A stretch of DNA of 64,000 nucleotides, from NCBI GenBank assembly GCA_963970005.1, contig CAXAMN010027428.1, forward strand, positions 538,098 through 602,097, read 5' to 3'. The stretch's first letter is position 1. The number at the start of each line of letters is the position of its first letter. Source of the DNA: Durusdinium trenchii (Eukaryota; Sar; Dinophyceae; Suessiales; Symbiodiniaceae). The translations under genes and the position numbers were made by a program. The notes under the pieces were generated by a model. The model was not told the DNA's origin and did not search any database. It worked only from the letters and a program-made list of their open reading frames with translations. Positions 23,401 to 36,406 of this stretch are shown in pieces.

Positions 23401-25675
23401 CCGCTGCCGCAAGACCGCTGTTGAGCATCTTCGTAAGACGTAAGACCATTCTGCGAGGTCGGGGCATGTTGCTGACAGTGGTGGATTTTCAGAAACAGAG
23501 CTATCCAGGGATTCGGCATGGAGGAGATGGGGATCGTGTCACACGGGAAGCGCGGGAACGAGTGACATTCTGCGGCAACAAATCGTGCAGCGGAAGAAGG
23601 TTTGTATATATAGGTTTGTGTAGATTTCATGACTTATTAAAGGGGGACTTGTAATTATTACAGTATGCAAATTATGCAAAGGATAATAATCTACTTCAAC
23701 ATGCAAACTTATAGTTAATTACTTGTCTCAAGTCCTTTGTGTAAACACTGTAATGATCATACTGCAAGAACATGCCACTTGGAATTTGCGGATTGTAGGG
23801 TAGCAGAGATAGTTGTATGATGTTTTATGGGGTTCTCCAACCAACACTTACTTGTTTGACGGTAAATAGTGGATGATGTGCTAAATCCTCCGAACCTAGA
23901 TGTTTTGTTGACGCCATATTGTAGGGGAGAGTTTTTCGCAGGGGAACCCAACACCAGGCTCGGCTTTTGCTGTACGTTTTGTGACATGTGGTCTTCCGAG
24001 TCCTGTAGACAACACGGCCCAACATGCTGCCCGAATCCATTGCTCGAGACCCGACCAGTCCATCCCAGGACCCTCTTCTCGCATCAGTCCCCGGCAAAGC
24101 TTGTCGGTGGACGTGGGCCTCCTGCCCTCCGACTGCCGATATCTGCCACTTGGACCCGGACAGACACGTGACACATCCGTGACCAGCTTATGGATTTATG
24201 TAATTGGCTCCAGTCAACCTGTTTTGTTTCTTTTGTTTCCTTTGCGTTTGAGCACATCCTGGGCTGCGTTTGGTTTGGCCCTTCGTATATCATGTTGAAT
24301 ATATTCATGTGGTAGTAAGAAACAGGTCTTCCGAGATACACCAGAGAGTGTCATGTATATAGTGGCCTTTTCTATTTGTGTATAAGCCACTTTCTTGCAG
24401 TTCATCAGCTCTCTTTTGGTACCAAGCAGGTTTAAGGCCTAGACATTAGTTTCTTGATTTCGCTGGTTTCATTTCAACCTTTCCTTTGCCAGGTCAGACT
24501 GATTGGTTTTCAGGCCCTGGAACCTTGCACCCTAGCTGGTAAGGGATCCCACTGAACACCTAATAAGTAGAATGACGTACATATGATATGTGATGATTAT
24601 GCGTGTTTGGCATGTGTGGCATTGAACCCACGTCTTTCTGGACTATATGAGATGCCCCTCTACTCCAGCATGGTCATAGCAGGTGCAGGCAAGCAATTTA
24701 CCTTGCCCAACAGGACAACCACGTTCGAACATCCAACGTCATGGACACGCACCAGCGCTGTCTTGCGCTGTCTTCGCTGTTTGTGCTGTCATCGCCAGCT
24801 CGCAAGCGGCAGGTTCTTTACGCTGAGTGGCTTTATGCCCGGAGGAGTCTCATTGGCGATCTTCCAGGACGAAGACGACGACTTCGGGTCGTGGCACCGT
24901 CGTCTTCTCCAGAGACACGTCAGGGCGAACCGAGCTGTGGCAACGGCTGTGGCAATTCCTGTACATTCCTCCATTACAGCAGGTGTATTGGGGGTAATCT
25001 CCTTTGCAAAGGTTCAGACTTCAGACTAAGCAACGTTCTTTTCTGAAAGGCTCGAGAAGAACGTGTCCGGTCTGCGTCCGTTCGACTCATCCGTGCCGAG
25101 CGTTCATCCGTGTCCTAGACACAGAGTGGCTTGGAACATGTGGACATGAGTGGTGCCCTCTTCGACATGGCCGGCATTTAATGATGAGTACCAAGAAATT
25201 GACATAATTGAGAAGCAAAGGGTCAAATCAGCAGATATTGATGCTTGTGAAAGTCACAACTCCAGCTTCGGATCTTTCCGTACAGCATGATTGATCGTGT
25301 GCTTGGTCCCCGAGCCTGCTTCTGAGAGCCTGCGGAAGCCAGCTGGGTCACTCACCAGGTGCACGATGGCATTCCACGTGCAGTCCGACTGCCTGGGAAA
25401 CGCTTGATTTCGGTAGTAGCATCAGGACGTGCAATGTACTCCCTATGATGACGTCGTCGATGGATGAAAGTGATGCGATTCTCAAAGGTGCGTAAGCACC
25501 CCAAACCCTCTGAATCATCCGTGGGTCCGTGGGCAAAGTTGGGCAACCACACTGACTGCGGTGTGGAAAGCATTTCAATGAGTCAAAAGATGTCAAAAGT
25601 AACGCATTCTACCAGCCAAATTCATTGGGCACCTGGAGCCATTGAAAGATTCCATTCTTGGTCCACTCCGTCCAG
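20463..25675. other. long non-coding stretch; nothing firmly supported
   Basis: The stretch holds repeats of TTAAGGGGTGCCCAATGG (21226-21650). A 268-codon minus-strand frame (20611-21417) and overlapping + frames have no recognisable domain. Around 24790-24960 two + frames are both open over a GC-rich patch (ARKRQVLYAEWLYARRSL in one, GFMPGGVSLAIFQDEDDD in the other), which may be an exon, but I cannot choose between the frames. Confidence 0.4.
21226..21650 (+). repeat. dispersed TTAAGGGGTGCCCAATGG repeats
   Basis: Three near-identical copies lie at about 21226, 21598 and 21625; the last two are separated by only a few bases. Related GGCACCC and ACACGGAAT words cluster between them. Confidence 0.65.
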
Positions 25676-25842
25676 GACCCTTCAGTCCACCTTCGGGATG
25701 CCGCCACCCACCGTGCATTGGCCAGCTACACGGCAGACCGCTGCCGGAGCGGAGAGGCGGTCGGACGATGGGGATGTGCCGTGAACTGGGGGACGATGGC
25801 TGCGAGCCTTGGGCTCGACAATCCACGAGTTTTTTGGGCATG
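25676..25842 (+). CDS. candidate exon, unidentified
   Basis: After a CTCCGTCCAG acceptor, a codon-aligned frame reads DPSVHLRDAATHRALASYTA then DRCRSGEAVGRWGCAVNWG. This is balanced coding-like sequence of high GC. No family recognised; the donor was not placed. Confidence 0.38.
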
Positions 25843-28800
25843 AGACTCCCTGCCTCATACTCTGGAGTACCCTCCTGGCCCAAGAATCCAAAGCGGACAC
25901 AACAGGTCTTTGATGTTTGTAGAGTTGTTGAAGCGGTTTCCTGCATTTTCGCAGGTCGGGTGGAAGAATCCCCAAACAACTCTCCTGTTAAGAGTTTGGT
26001 CCATAGATCGAAGATCCATCTAGGATGACCTGCCTAAGCTAAAACGCCTGGAAGGCATGGACATCCCTGTTCTGTTTGAAGAATATCCAGTGAATTGCTC
26101 TACTCGAGGAGCAGCGTAAGAGGTGCTGGGAGTGTGACTGATAGGAACATCAGTACGTACGCGTCAGAAGACACAAGGTTTCATTTCGGAAATGACCGCT
26201 TGATTCACAATTTGACAGAAGATACACGTAGCCTGGTTTTGCTTGATTCACAAGCTGTTCGTCAGTGGTGTTGTAGTCGCAGGCAGTGGTTCTTTGCTGC
26301 GCATCGAAGAATCAACTGACTGGCCAATGGAGCGTCCAGCAGATAGGTAAAGGCAGCTCTGGAAACAAGAACCTTGGCAGAAGGGGAATGAGTAGTGTTC
26401 TTGGCGGTCTGACAGGACGTGTTCTTATGGTTCCAGGTGACAGTTGCGGGTCCGAGCTCGGAACTGCATGGGTCATGGATGGTCATGGTAAGTCGTGCTC
26501 CATCCCATTTGTTGCTCGCACCACAACAAGCACAAGGGTGAAACACTGTTTGTTCCCCGCCTTGTTGGAGAGAACACGGTCGTTGGCTACACCTTTAGCA
26601 GAAAAGAATCTGATAGAGTAGCTAATGTATGAAGTAAGGGCTGCATCAGATCCAATTGCATGGAAAAATAACAACCGTGACCATGGCTGAGACCAGCAAG
26701 TGACTTAATAAAGCACTCGTAGACACCCATTCAAGACAGTGCAACTATTGTGACTCAGGTCTTGCTCTCAACTCGCTAAACCTGTCTTCAGCATACCGTT
26801 TCCTCCGTGCCTTACCTTAGTTTTTACCTACAAGAGCAGGTGCGCAAGTTCCAAATTCGCAATTGAGGCTGGTGAAAGTCGCCCCGCTGAGAACGCGGGC
26901 ACCTCGAAATTGAAGGAACATATGATAATTACAAAATATATAGTAGATATCGAATGTCTATAGTAATTGGTTGCATGAAAGTACAAAAGAGCGACGGCTC
27001 CTCTTTTCAAGGTTCAATTAGAACCCGCTTTTGAGTGTCCGAGTTTGAGCCTCTTGCCAACCCCCAAACCTCCTGAACAGTGGGTAGAAGCTGGTGCTCT
27101 TCAATCCAAGTGCTGCTTCTGCTTTTCAGACCAACTTTGTGACTAGGTCATCCAATAATTTTCTGCATGTTGGCAGGAGCTTCTCAATCAAGGACTCAAG
27201 AAACTGAATGCACTCAGCTTTCGCCGTGGTGCCCTGGGCCGGGGTTTGCTCTGCTTAGGAGCAATTACGAGCCCCTCTACCACACGGTTCAGGCTCTGGT
27301 CGGGAACTGAGACAGGACCGGGACAAAACAGGCGCCCGGGACGTGCAGGATGGTGCAGGGACGGTCAAAGCAGCACTCTCCATGCACATATGGTGCAGAA
27401 GCATTTTTCTGGGTAGTTGATGTGTTTTTGACATGTCTTGACCAAGAGCCATGGTTGGCAGTCTGGTCTAGCTACATCTAGATTCATCGACTGTGGGGCT
27501 GGCTCAAAGAAACTGGAAAGATACCCAAGATATTAAGAGATTGAGACATTGTTGGGGGACTTCACGTTCCTTCTTCATCGCCCAGGTCAATGCTGGGCAA
27601 GTGATGTGAACAGCGTCCCAACGCAGGAGGAAAATCGGGGCGAGCCGGAGGCTGAAGAGGAGTGATTGTCAGCACAAAATAGTCAGCTCGAAGCTGGAAC
27701 CTGATTTTTGTGCTCTTCATTCCATTGTAAACCCAATTTGTGAACCCCAATTGCTTGTAATCGAAGCTGGAACCTGATTTGTCTGCAGACCTGAAGAATT
27801 TGGGCCGATTCTGGAGACCGGGTTTCACAGCGAATTCGGTTCAAACCACCTCTTGGGGTTTGTGCCATCTACTCTCAATCCACTATATCTAACGTTTTGC
27901 ACCAGGACCCTTTGTATGGACTCCCAAGGGAGGATTTGACCCCATGGTGTTCGCCTTGCAGCAGAAGCAAATCACTTGGAGAAGTATCGATTAATCAAAC
28001 CTCCTCATGATAGCCGGTCGTAACGTCATGGGAGCTCAGTCAAATTGATATTCACAGAGGCAATCACTCGCGTGTTAGCCGCTCCAGCTTCCATTCTGGA
28101 CGAAGCTGCACTCAAGGGCCAGCGTCAGACTAGATTTGGCCAAGCATCAGACGCGTGACGTGGTAGTAAAGAATCAAAGAGTTCATCAAAGATCCTATTC
28201 CATTCGGTCCGTTCCTGTTCATGTTCAACGGCTTTCTATCGCATTTGAGAGGAATCCAGCCGAGCAATCAGGTGGCTGAAACCGGCACAGACCCTCACGC
28301 ACAGGCGCAGGTATTAAAGCCATTCATTGGTGGCCTTTAAGGAGGATTATGCCATGATGCAAAGTGGGGTGTCCACAGCCACCGTCAGCCACCCTGGATG
28401 TTACTCCGACAGTTGGGGCATGGTGAAGCCACATCATGCGGAAGGTCTAGCAGATCCGACGAGTACTTGTGGGGCCTTATAGAAGGTACTGTACCGCGAA
28501 AGGAATTGCACCATGCATGAAGTTCGGCAGTTATTCTGAAGATCAGCATGTTGTCTCTTTTTTCACAGACATGCAGGTGCCCATGCTGTCTCCTGGAGAA
28601 CATAAAACTGGCAACACTAGGTGCCAAAATTAACACGGACGATCCTATGATACCTTATGGTTTAGATTTAGACCAATATAATTCCCGTTCGTGTGAATCT
28701 GCCAAACTGCAGGCCGACATATTCGAGAGGTTTCCCAAAAGCCCTTGACAAGATGGCGTGATGGGCCGTGCGTGGGCCACACAATCCACCGTGCATCTGT

Positions 28801-30066
28801 CAAGATCGACCACCACGACCGCCATACACGGCCGGCTGGCCATGGGGTCTTGTCTTGACGCGAAGTTTGCCATGTGTTGGAAGCGTCCGTGGGAGCCCGG
28901 TTCAGTAGGTTGCCCGGTGGACGAAGTGAGTTTCACGATGTTTCACAGTTCAGTTGGTTTGCGGGCACTTCGACTAGTACTGTATACAATAATATCATGT
29001 TTATATGTATTACTAACGTAACTGTATCACATTTATCGGACGTGTTGCTGCCTCTGTTGTTGCAAGAAATGTGCGGAACTGCGAATTGTGTTACTTGGCC
29101 TGTTGTTTAGCTATTCTTGAGTGCCTTCAAACATTATCATAATTTAGGAGAACCCACGCTTTCTTGTGTGAGCTGGCATCCATCTTCGCTTTCAACGCAT
29201 GTCAAAGTTTAACTTACTTGCTGCGCGCAAGTGCTGTTGTGCAGAGTCATTTGTTGCAGCCCTGGATGATTCCTGCTGAGGGCAGGAACAGGGTACCATG
29301 GCCAACATATGCAAAAATGCATGTCGTTGAATGTTCTGTCACAAGTTTCATATGGGTGACATCAGAATCTGTGAGATTCTTTGCTATTTCTTGTAGTAGA
29401 TCTTATCGAGCTGGTCCTTTTAAAGTCTTTCGTGTCTATGGCTATGGGCACGATTTATTTTTTTCATCAGCCTTCATGCAGGGCTTTGCATCATGTTTGT
29501 TTATGATTTTGTGGCTCTTTTGGCTGTGGGCCCTGGCCAGTAGCATTAGTTAGGACAGTTGCGAACATCCAATTTTCACCTTTGACATCTTTTCCCCAGT
29601 TCATGGACCAATGGTTATTCACCTTGCACCACCTACCCTCAACTATCCCCCAGCGGCGCATCGTCACTAGAACCAGACCAGGATCTCTCGACCCTGCCCA
29701 CCTACCCTTGCACCTCACACGCCTCGGCGTATTTCTCTAGACCTGGCCGTTGCTCCAACGTCCTGAATCTTCGAGCAACCTTGTCATGGCGAGGGTCAGG
29801 GATCTCAGCGGGCTTCAGATCCATAATAGGATGGTGTGGCAAACATAGACGGTGAGAATGTGCCAAAGTCAACAAGATGGTGTGATTTTGCCTCAACAGG
29901 TTTAAACACTAGGACTAAATCTGCACGAACTCGTGGTTCCCCCGGATTCCTTTGTCCAGCAGGCTTGTGTGATCCAGGATGTGCTTTTTGCAAGCTGACC
30001 ATGCAAGCAAAAACACATACACATGGGACTCGATGGGACAGCTAAAGATATTTCGAACCCCCGCAG
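25843..30066. other. mostly non-coding
   Basis: I find no gene I can support. A direct repeat with core CGAAGCTGGAACCTGATTT lies near 27690 and 27763. An open stretch near 28790-28925 is a weak exon candidate without clear borders. Confidence 0.4.
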
Positions 30067-30284
30067 CCGATGTGCCGGAAGAGAACCACGCGAACCATGC
30101 GTTGCGTGCATTCGGTGATCGGTCGAGGTGGTCAGGGTCGGTGGTGTGGATGGACCTGGGTGAGGGGGTACGCTGTCTCCAGCTCTGTGTCCTCCGCGAG
30201 GTGGGCTCCGTGGATTTCACGGCCTCCTACCATGGCCCGCACCAGAGGGCGGCTTATTGGCGGGAGGCGGAGAACGAGGTTTGA
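30067..30284 (+). CDS. 3'-terminal exon, unidentified gene
   Basis: After an AACCCCCGCAG acceptor one frame stays open to a TGA. It reads DVPEENHANHALRAFGDRSR, then GSVVWMDLGEGVRCLQLCVL, REVGSVDFTASYHGPHQRAA and YWREAENEV. GC content is much higher than in the neighbouring DNA and the residue mix is protein-like. No family recognised. Upstream exons were not found. Confidence 0.48.
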
Positions 30285-30994
30285 TCGGATGGGCTTTCAG
30301 AATGTTGGGACCGGGTGGTGAGGAGGGTGAAGATGGTAATTCTGAGGTTTAAGTTTACGCTAGGGTATGTTGTGGGCAATGGGCAAGCCACTGCTGCTAA
30401 TGTTCATTTGGAGATTTTGGAGCAAGATCGAATGCTCATCTTGGAAGTTGGGTGGAACTATGGTCCCTTGGATGGATGTCTCATTCACTGGGGGGCCAAG
30501 AGAAATGCCAATGATTCTCCATTGGTTCACCTAGCACTCAACTTGTTCATGGTCCTGCTGCTAGCTTCCAACACCCAAGCATTGAACTGGCCACTTTAAC
30601 CCTTGTGGCCACGGGGTTTGTTAAATTATATATAACATATTCCATGAATCATCCATAATCATTCAGGTGTTGCCTTGGCTAGCTGCTTTCTTGCGACCCA
30701 GAGACTCGTACGAAAGGATCTGTGCGACCTGAAAGAGACCTGCGCGTGTGAGACACCGGCTTCCCTTGAAACGGCGTCATACATGTACGACATGCAGAGA
30801 GAGAGAGAGAGAACGCCACCTTCAAATACTTGCAGTCACATAGATTTGTTGTGCACTTCTTGTCTCCAAGACGTCACTTTTCAGGTCATCGTGCACTTCA
30901 GTCATCGTGCGCTTCGACCGGCGATCGGCGTTCCGAGTCCTCGTCCCGTGTGGTCCGTGTCTTCCTCCCGGATCGTCAGTCTGCAGGTGATCAA

Positions 30995-31237
30995 TCGAGA
31001 AACATGGGTCCGGATCCCTGAGAAACATCGAGGGATTCCTTTGCTAGTAATTACAAGTGCATCGCTAGTAGTAACAAGTGCCTACTGGTAGTAACAAGAA
31101 GCTATAGTAATTACAATTCTAAGTATTTTTGTTACTACTAGTAAGGCACTTGTTACTAGAAGCGATGCACTTGTTACTAGTAGCTTTAAAAAGACTCGAG
31201 AAACATGGGTCCGGATCCCTGAGAAACATCGAGGGAT
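30995..31237. repeat. fold-back element between 42-bp direct repeats
   Basis: An identical 42-base segment occurs at 30995-31036 and 31196-31237. Between the copies lie inverted arms of about 54 bases (31044-31097 and 31129-31183), built from the word GTAACAAGTGC, with a loop of about 31 bases. The structure resembles a small MITE-like hairpin, but the flanking duplication is far longer than usual for one. Confidence 0.8.
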
Positions 31238-31861
31238 GAAACAACTCGTCGGTTTCGTTTGGCCAAAACAGCCATCGCGCCGAGTATTTTGGAAAAGGAC
31301 AAGGCCTCTTTATTTGGGTGCATACGATGTGAACATGCCATTTAGGCCACCTTTTGGGGATGACCTAAGTTTCATGGTAGCCCATGGGTGTGTTTTCGAT
31401 GGTCCATACCCGGGGTTCTCCGGAGTCCAGAGAGTTCCACTGATACTAATACTAATACTACTATACCCATGGGCGTTTGGGTATTTTTGGAAGCTTTCCT
31501 GTGGATGAGCCATCTTCGAAGCATTTTCAGATAGTTTGGTGCCTCGTGGCCATGGTTTTTCAGGTCTTCCCCCTCAGATGGGGCACTTGGTTGGTCATAT
31601 GTTCGTGGGGATTTCAGGGAAATCAAAGCAACTCTGAATACCTTCAAGGTGCCTTCTTTCAAGCTCTATGTCAATGTTGTGACATGCTGAATTTGTTCAT
31701 GGGAAATTGACCATCCTTGACTTTGTACTCGTACTTTGGATTAGCCATCCAATCCATGATTTTGTATACCGTAATACCGCCGTTTCTGCAAAGATTATGG
31801 ATCCTTCTTTCTGCCGGGTGTCCATGGCACCGCGCTGAACACCTCCGGCATGTCACCTCAG

Positions 31862-31950
31862 GAGCACGCCTTCCACCCGCTGAACGAACGTTTACCTCGG
31901 CCGAGCTACAAGGAGCACGAGCACTGCCGTGACACGAAACGGAGCGACCT
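31862..31950 (+). CDS. candidate internal exon, unidentified
   Basis: After a TCACCTCAG acceptor the frame reads EHAFHPLNERLPRPSYKEHE then HCRDTKRSDL. It is rich in charged residues and GC. It may belong to the same gene as the candidate terminal exon ending at 32320, since the same frame stays open between them. Function unknown. Confidence 0.38.
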
Positions 31951-32221
31951 GGGTCGAGTCACTCAGGGTTCAGTCGTAGGCGGGAAGCCTTCGAAGGATT
32001 GGGATGCCAGGCCTGAAGCAGGTGCATTGCTTCGGATCCGGATGGATCGGGCACTTTCGGGCCCTGATGAGGCCAAGTTCGCAAAGACATGTTTGAACCC
32101 CAACCATTTGGCTCCCTCATTTTCACAGCTCCACCATGCTCCACCCGGCTCCACCTCCCACCTCCCACCACTCACCGGGCACTCGCACTCTCTTGAGGAC
32201 ATGAAGAGCACGGCGCAGGAC

Positions 32222-32320
32222 CATCAGAGCCGCCCGGTGGAGATCCTGAGGCCGGTGGAGATCCATGGTGGGTCGGTCGTCGGGCACTGGCGCCAACTCC
32301 TGTGGAGGCCTAACCGTTAG
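32222..32320 (+). CDS. candidate 3' exon, unidentified
   Basis: The end of the open frame reads QSRPVEILRPVEIHGGSVVG then HWRQLLWRPNR and stops with TAG. It includes a tandem duplication of CCGGTGGAGATCC. In phase with the candidate exon at 31862. Confidence 0.3.
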   Translation, partial: HQSRPVEILRPVEIHGGSVVGHWRQLLWRPNR

Positions 32321-33878
32321 CCCGTGGCCGATTGGGACCTGGTATAAACGATTCAAGCAAACAGATGGTCAAACACCTGAGGAATGGAGACGAGGACTGG
32401 CCACCACAATGGGCCCACAAGGTCACTTGCTTTTGGGTTTTGAAATACGAGGGCATCACAAGATCATCTGACCTGCCTGACCTTATGGAATTTTGTGAAG
32501 AAAACTCCGTGAAAAAGAGAACCACATTCAACCCTCCACCTTTCGTGCCAAACCCGGGAGTGATTCGCATGTCGCCACGAACAGAAACTCCTTCCACGTT
32601 GGCCGGGATGACTTGGGTGCGGCGCCCGAGATAACACGAATCCGTGGTGCGAAAGCGGCGTGTTCTGGGGTCGTTCTTTTACGAGTGAAAGCGGCCTTTG
32701 GGACGGGTCCTGGCGCATGCAAATTGCATATGTTTCTTGTGTGTGTGTTGCCATGTTTCAATATTGCATTGCTATGTTTCTTGATTTTCAAGGTGGGTGC
32801 CAAAAGAAAAGAAACGCTGAATATTGCCTGGTTGGTTATCAACGTGGGTAGATCCTTTAGGACGAGCACGAGAAGCACAGAAGTCTGCGGGAAGTCACAA
32901 CGGGAGGGTGGGTCGACTTGAGGACTTGAGGGTTTCTTCCTAAGAGTTTGATAGGTTAGTGTTACACAACCCGAGGCTTCTGTTTCATGTTCTTTCTGCG
33001 TTTAGAGCATCAGTTCAATTCATTAATTCATTACATATATGCCATATCATTTCAGCATCAGGCAGCTGATCAATGTCGAAATGTCCTTTTTAAGTTTGTC
33101 CGCCTGAAGCCATGGAACGTGATCACAGCTGACTGGCTTGTTGCAGTAGTTGCAGTCCCCAAAGGAACTGGACATGCCTTCGATTCTATCAACGTCCCCC
33201 GCACGACTGGTCGAGCACGTGCGATCGTCGAGGCATGTCCTACTTAGACGGCCGACAGCGGCCAATTGGGCGGGGATGCTTGGGGGGATGCAGCAGCCAC
33301 TTGATGGTGTGTTTTGGATATGTGGGTATTCCTCTAATGAAGAGCAACGTGTTGGCCTTTTCCCACACACACACGCACACACAAAGCCCCGAAGAAAGCA
33401 AACCCTATCTCACCATTCACCGAAAGATCATTGTTCCAAACCACCATCCAGACTCATCCACCATTAAAGTCATGTCAATGTGAGTGTTTTTGCTTGGATG
33501 CCGTCCCTGAGGGGAACGCAGGTGAACATGGAGACTTGAAAGAGTGTTATTAGTGTTATTTATCTCCTGCTTCACACAGCTGGTGGCGCAACAGATTACA
33601 CGATCATCGAACACAGTCTGGGACGCAAGATCAACTTCTGTCCGAACCTTTGGAACAGAAAACCAAGCAGAAACAGCGGACCAAAAAGATCCAACATTAA
33701 TTAACAATTATATAACTATCAATCCTGATATATCCCGGTCTTTTGGGTATCGGCATCACTCAGCTTCAGCCGCAAAGCAACCGTTCTATATTTCGTCGTT
33801 GCTGGCTCTGTTTGGCTGTCGTTCCGGGCTCAAGTACGGCCAACTTTAGAGTTCTGGCACGGCCGCGTCTTCCTGGCG
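32321..33878. other. non-coding; nothing supported
   Basis: Open frames of up to about 110 codons occur on both strands and overlap each other without a recognisable motif or clear splice borders. Confidence 0.4.
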
Positions 33879-34124
33879 ATGGCTCAATGGCATTCATGCA
33901 TTCGGTGTGGGCGCCGTAGCCCCTCGCCTGGGCCTCGAACGTGTAGGCGCCCTTTCGGGCCATGCCAGAAGCTCCGTGCGGTTCAACCTGAAGTTAATGT
34001 GCCCTCTCAGGGCCCACCCTATCCGCCAGCCATTTGTGGCCAGCTGACAGTCCCTCAGGATGACGATGAAAGTGACTCCAGGGGCCTGGAAGAGGCTCCA
34101 AGCAAAGGAAGCAAGGCAAGTTGA
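33879..34124 (+). CDS. candidate 3' exon with acidic tail
   Basis: A GC-rich frame reads CIRCGRRSPSPGPRTCRRPF and ends DDDESDSRGLEEAPSKGSKA before TGA. The acidic, Ser/Lys-rich end resembles a disordered C-terminus. The assembly gap begins 76 bases later. Low certainty. Confidence 0.28.
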   Translation: MAQWHSCIRCGRRSPSPGPRTCRRPFGPCQKLRAVQPEVNVPSQGPPYPPAICGQLTVPQDDDESDSRGLEEAPSKGSKAS

Positions 34125-34200
34125 GCTTCAAAGGTTTCTGTCCAAGCACCGATTCCCGGCATTGAGATGTTGTTTGGAAATCCCGATTCCTGCGGGCTAT

Positions 34201-34300
34201 NNNNNNNNNNNNNNNNNNNNNNNNNNNNNNNNNNNNNNNNNNNNNNNNNNNNNNNNNNNNNNNNNNNNNNNNNNNNNNNNNNNNNNNNNNNNNNNNNNNN
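34201..34300. other. assembly gap (100 N)
   Basis: One hundred undetermined bases, a conventional gap length, so the true distance is unknown. Confidence 0.99.
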
Positions 34301-34884
34301 CAGGGACTTGCTCGTTATGCAGCTGAACTCAGACCTCAGCCCTTCGATAAAGTGTGACTGAAAGGTCTCGCGAAGCTTCATCAAGTTCCAACCGCAGCAC
34401 TGCTGTTAGATATATAAGTGGCCTCCCCAGCTTCAATTTTCCGCGCCTTTGGCACATTTTTGCGACAATGTGCCGTTGTGCAGTGCACATGTCATCCTGT
34501 TGTGCATTTTAATGCATTTTAATGCATTTTACTATATGATTGCGATGGCTGCAGCTTGACAGTGCAATGCTGTGTCGGGACGCAAGCCCCGAGCTGTAAG
34601 CATTATATAATTTCGCTCTTTCCTGAATCATTCTAGTCATGTTTGCATCACACCTCCTTCAAAACAAGCGTGCTCAGAAACTGGCGGCTTGTGGGATGGG
34701 AACTCACGGACCAAATTAGGACGTCCAATTGCAATGAAAAACATCCGGGGAATTCACGTATTATTGGTGCACAATATTCTACATACAGTCAGATGAAAGC
34801 TCTCCACGTTTAGAGCAACACTCCACACCTCCAGAAAAATATATTTAATCTCTCTACGTAATATATAAATATAGCTGAATTCAA

Positions 34885-34915
34885 TATATATATATATATA
34901 GAGAGAGAGAGACAC
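34885..34915. repeat. (TA)n(GA)n compound microsatellite
   Basis: About nine TA units are followed directly by a run of GA units. Confidence 0.85.
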
Positions 34916-34969
34916 AGAGACCTGGAAGCTCCCCATCACTCTGACTGACCGACGCCCTCGCAACCGCAG

Positions 34970-35105
34970 GTTTCCCAAGGCGGACCGGCGCCCCGAGACG
35001 GTTCTGCTGGAGCCCATCCCCACGGGGCAGGCGGTGGGCGGCGAAGCCGAGCCGTTGGCTGAACGGAGGGTTCGAACGGGCGAGGTTGAGGAGCTGCGAG
35101 GTTGA
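34970..35105 (+). CDS. 3'-terminal exon, unidentified gene
   Basis: After a CAACCGCAG acceptor the frame reads FPKADRRPETVLLEPIPTGQ, then AVGGEAEPLAERRVRTGEVE and ELRG, ending in TGA. It is strongly GC-rich inside AT-rich flanks, with balanced charged residues. Other frames are also open for part of the length, but this one reads most like protein. No family recognised. Confidence 0.42.
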
Positions 35106-36069
35106 GTATCGAAAAAAAAAATGCAGAGGAGCAGATGTTAAGTCCGGCTTGCCCATACTTGCCCTTCAAATTACATGATTTGGAGTATGCAGGCTGGTTT
35201 ATATAGCCTTGGCAAAAGACGTTTTCCTTCGACCAGTCGGATCAAGACCCATCTCTTTTCAACCAACATCTCACCTCTTCCGCATGGCCTCTCACCACGT
35301 CCCACCGCGAAACGACGAATCAGTGACGGCCGGAGCAGGCAGGAGCCGGCAACGAAAGGGGCGACTGCCCCGTTGAACGGGACGTGCCACTCGCCAGGTG
35401 CCCTTGATGACCTCCACCTTGCCCTGGAGCTTGCGAGCGCATCGAACCTCTGGAGCCCCTCGAACGACCGTCCAGGGAGCTAGGTCGAAGGGATTCGGGT
35501 GTCCCTGAAGCACCGAAGTCCGAACGCACCGGTGTTGACGACCTTTCAAGGTGCATACATAGCTGTTTCATATATTGCATTTAAGTTTAGCTGCTAAAAC
35601 GTAGTGAACTTGGCTAGATGTCCTTTGTGAAGTCAACGGTTTCTTTGATGTGGGACAAGTACTCGTATTCACTCCTATTTCTTCCCAGGTGCCTTGCACA
35701 ATTTTCAGGAAACGCCCGGTTTCACATTAAATGTACGTGTTTTTTTTGGGGTGGCCGAGGATTCAATAGGCATGCTGGAACATGTTTGTTGGAGAAGAAT
35801 CAGGGTGAAGATTAGAATTAGATGGAGATCTGGTCCGCGGAAGTCACCGCCATACCATACTGATGTTGCTTCTTGGTCATCCTTTTACCTATCGCAGTTG
35901 GGTGGATGTGCTTGGTCGACACATCGCAGGTCAAAACACTAAAACCCTGGTTGACCCGACCCTCTAAGATCCGAAAGGACTGCTAGGCAGCGAGTATCAG
36001 CTATAGTCAAGCATAGTGAACTGGCATGTTTGGTGTTGCCCTGATGCTGTTGTTGCATTGCATTTCTTT

Positions 36070-36220
36070 ATAACACATGCCAGTTTTAAGGCCAAACAGA
36101 TGGCGGCCACTTTGTCTTCCATCCGCGGCGAGACGGACTTCGGCCGTAGCGCGACCTCCCAGCCGGCGCGACATCCCATCCGGCCGTTGAGCCGTCCTTG
36201 TTCGGTCCCCAAATCACATG
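36070..36220 (+). CDS. candidate exon, unidentified
   Basis: A GC-rich patch reads KQMAATLSSIRGETDFGRSA then TSQPARHPIRPLSRPCSV in one frame. Borders approximate. Confidence 0.27.
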
Positions 36221-36406
36221 AAGGTTGGCTGAGAACCGCAAAGAGTCATGGTGTTTATATGTGTTTATGAGTTAATTTGTATACTCCTATAGATAAAACA
36301 ATAGAACCTAACCATGCGTGAGATAGAAGCTTGAACACCCTGCACTGAACAAGAGCCGCAGAGCCATCAATCAAAGCATTGAAACACAGAGTAGGCCCCT
36401 ATTCAC

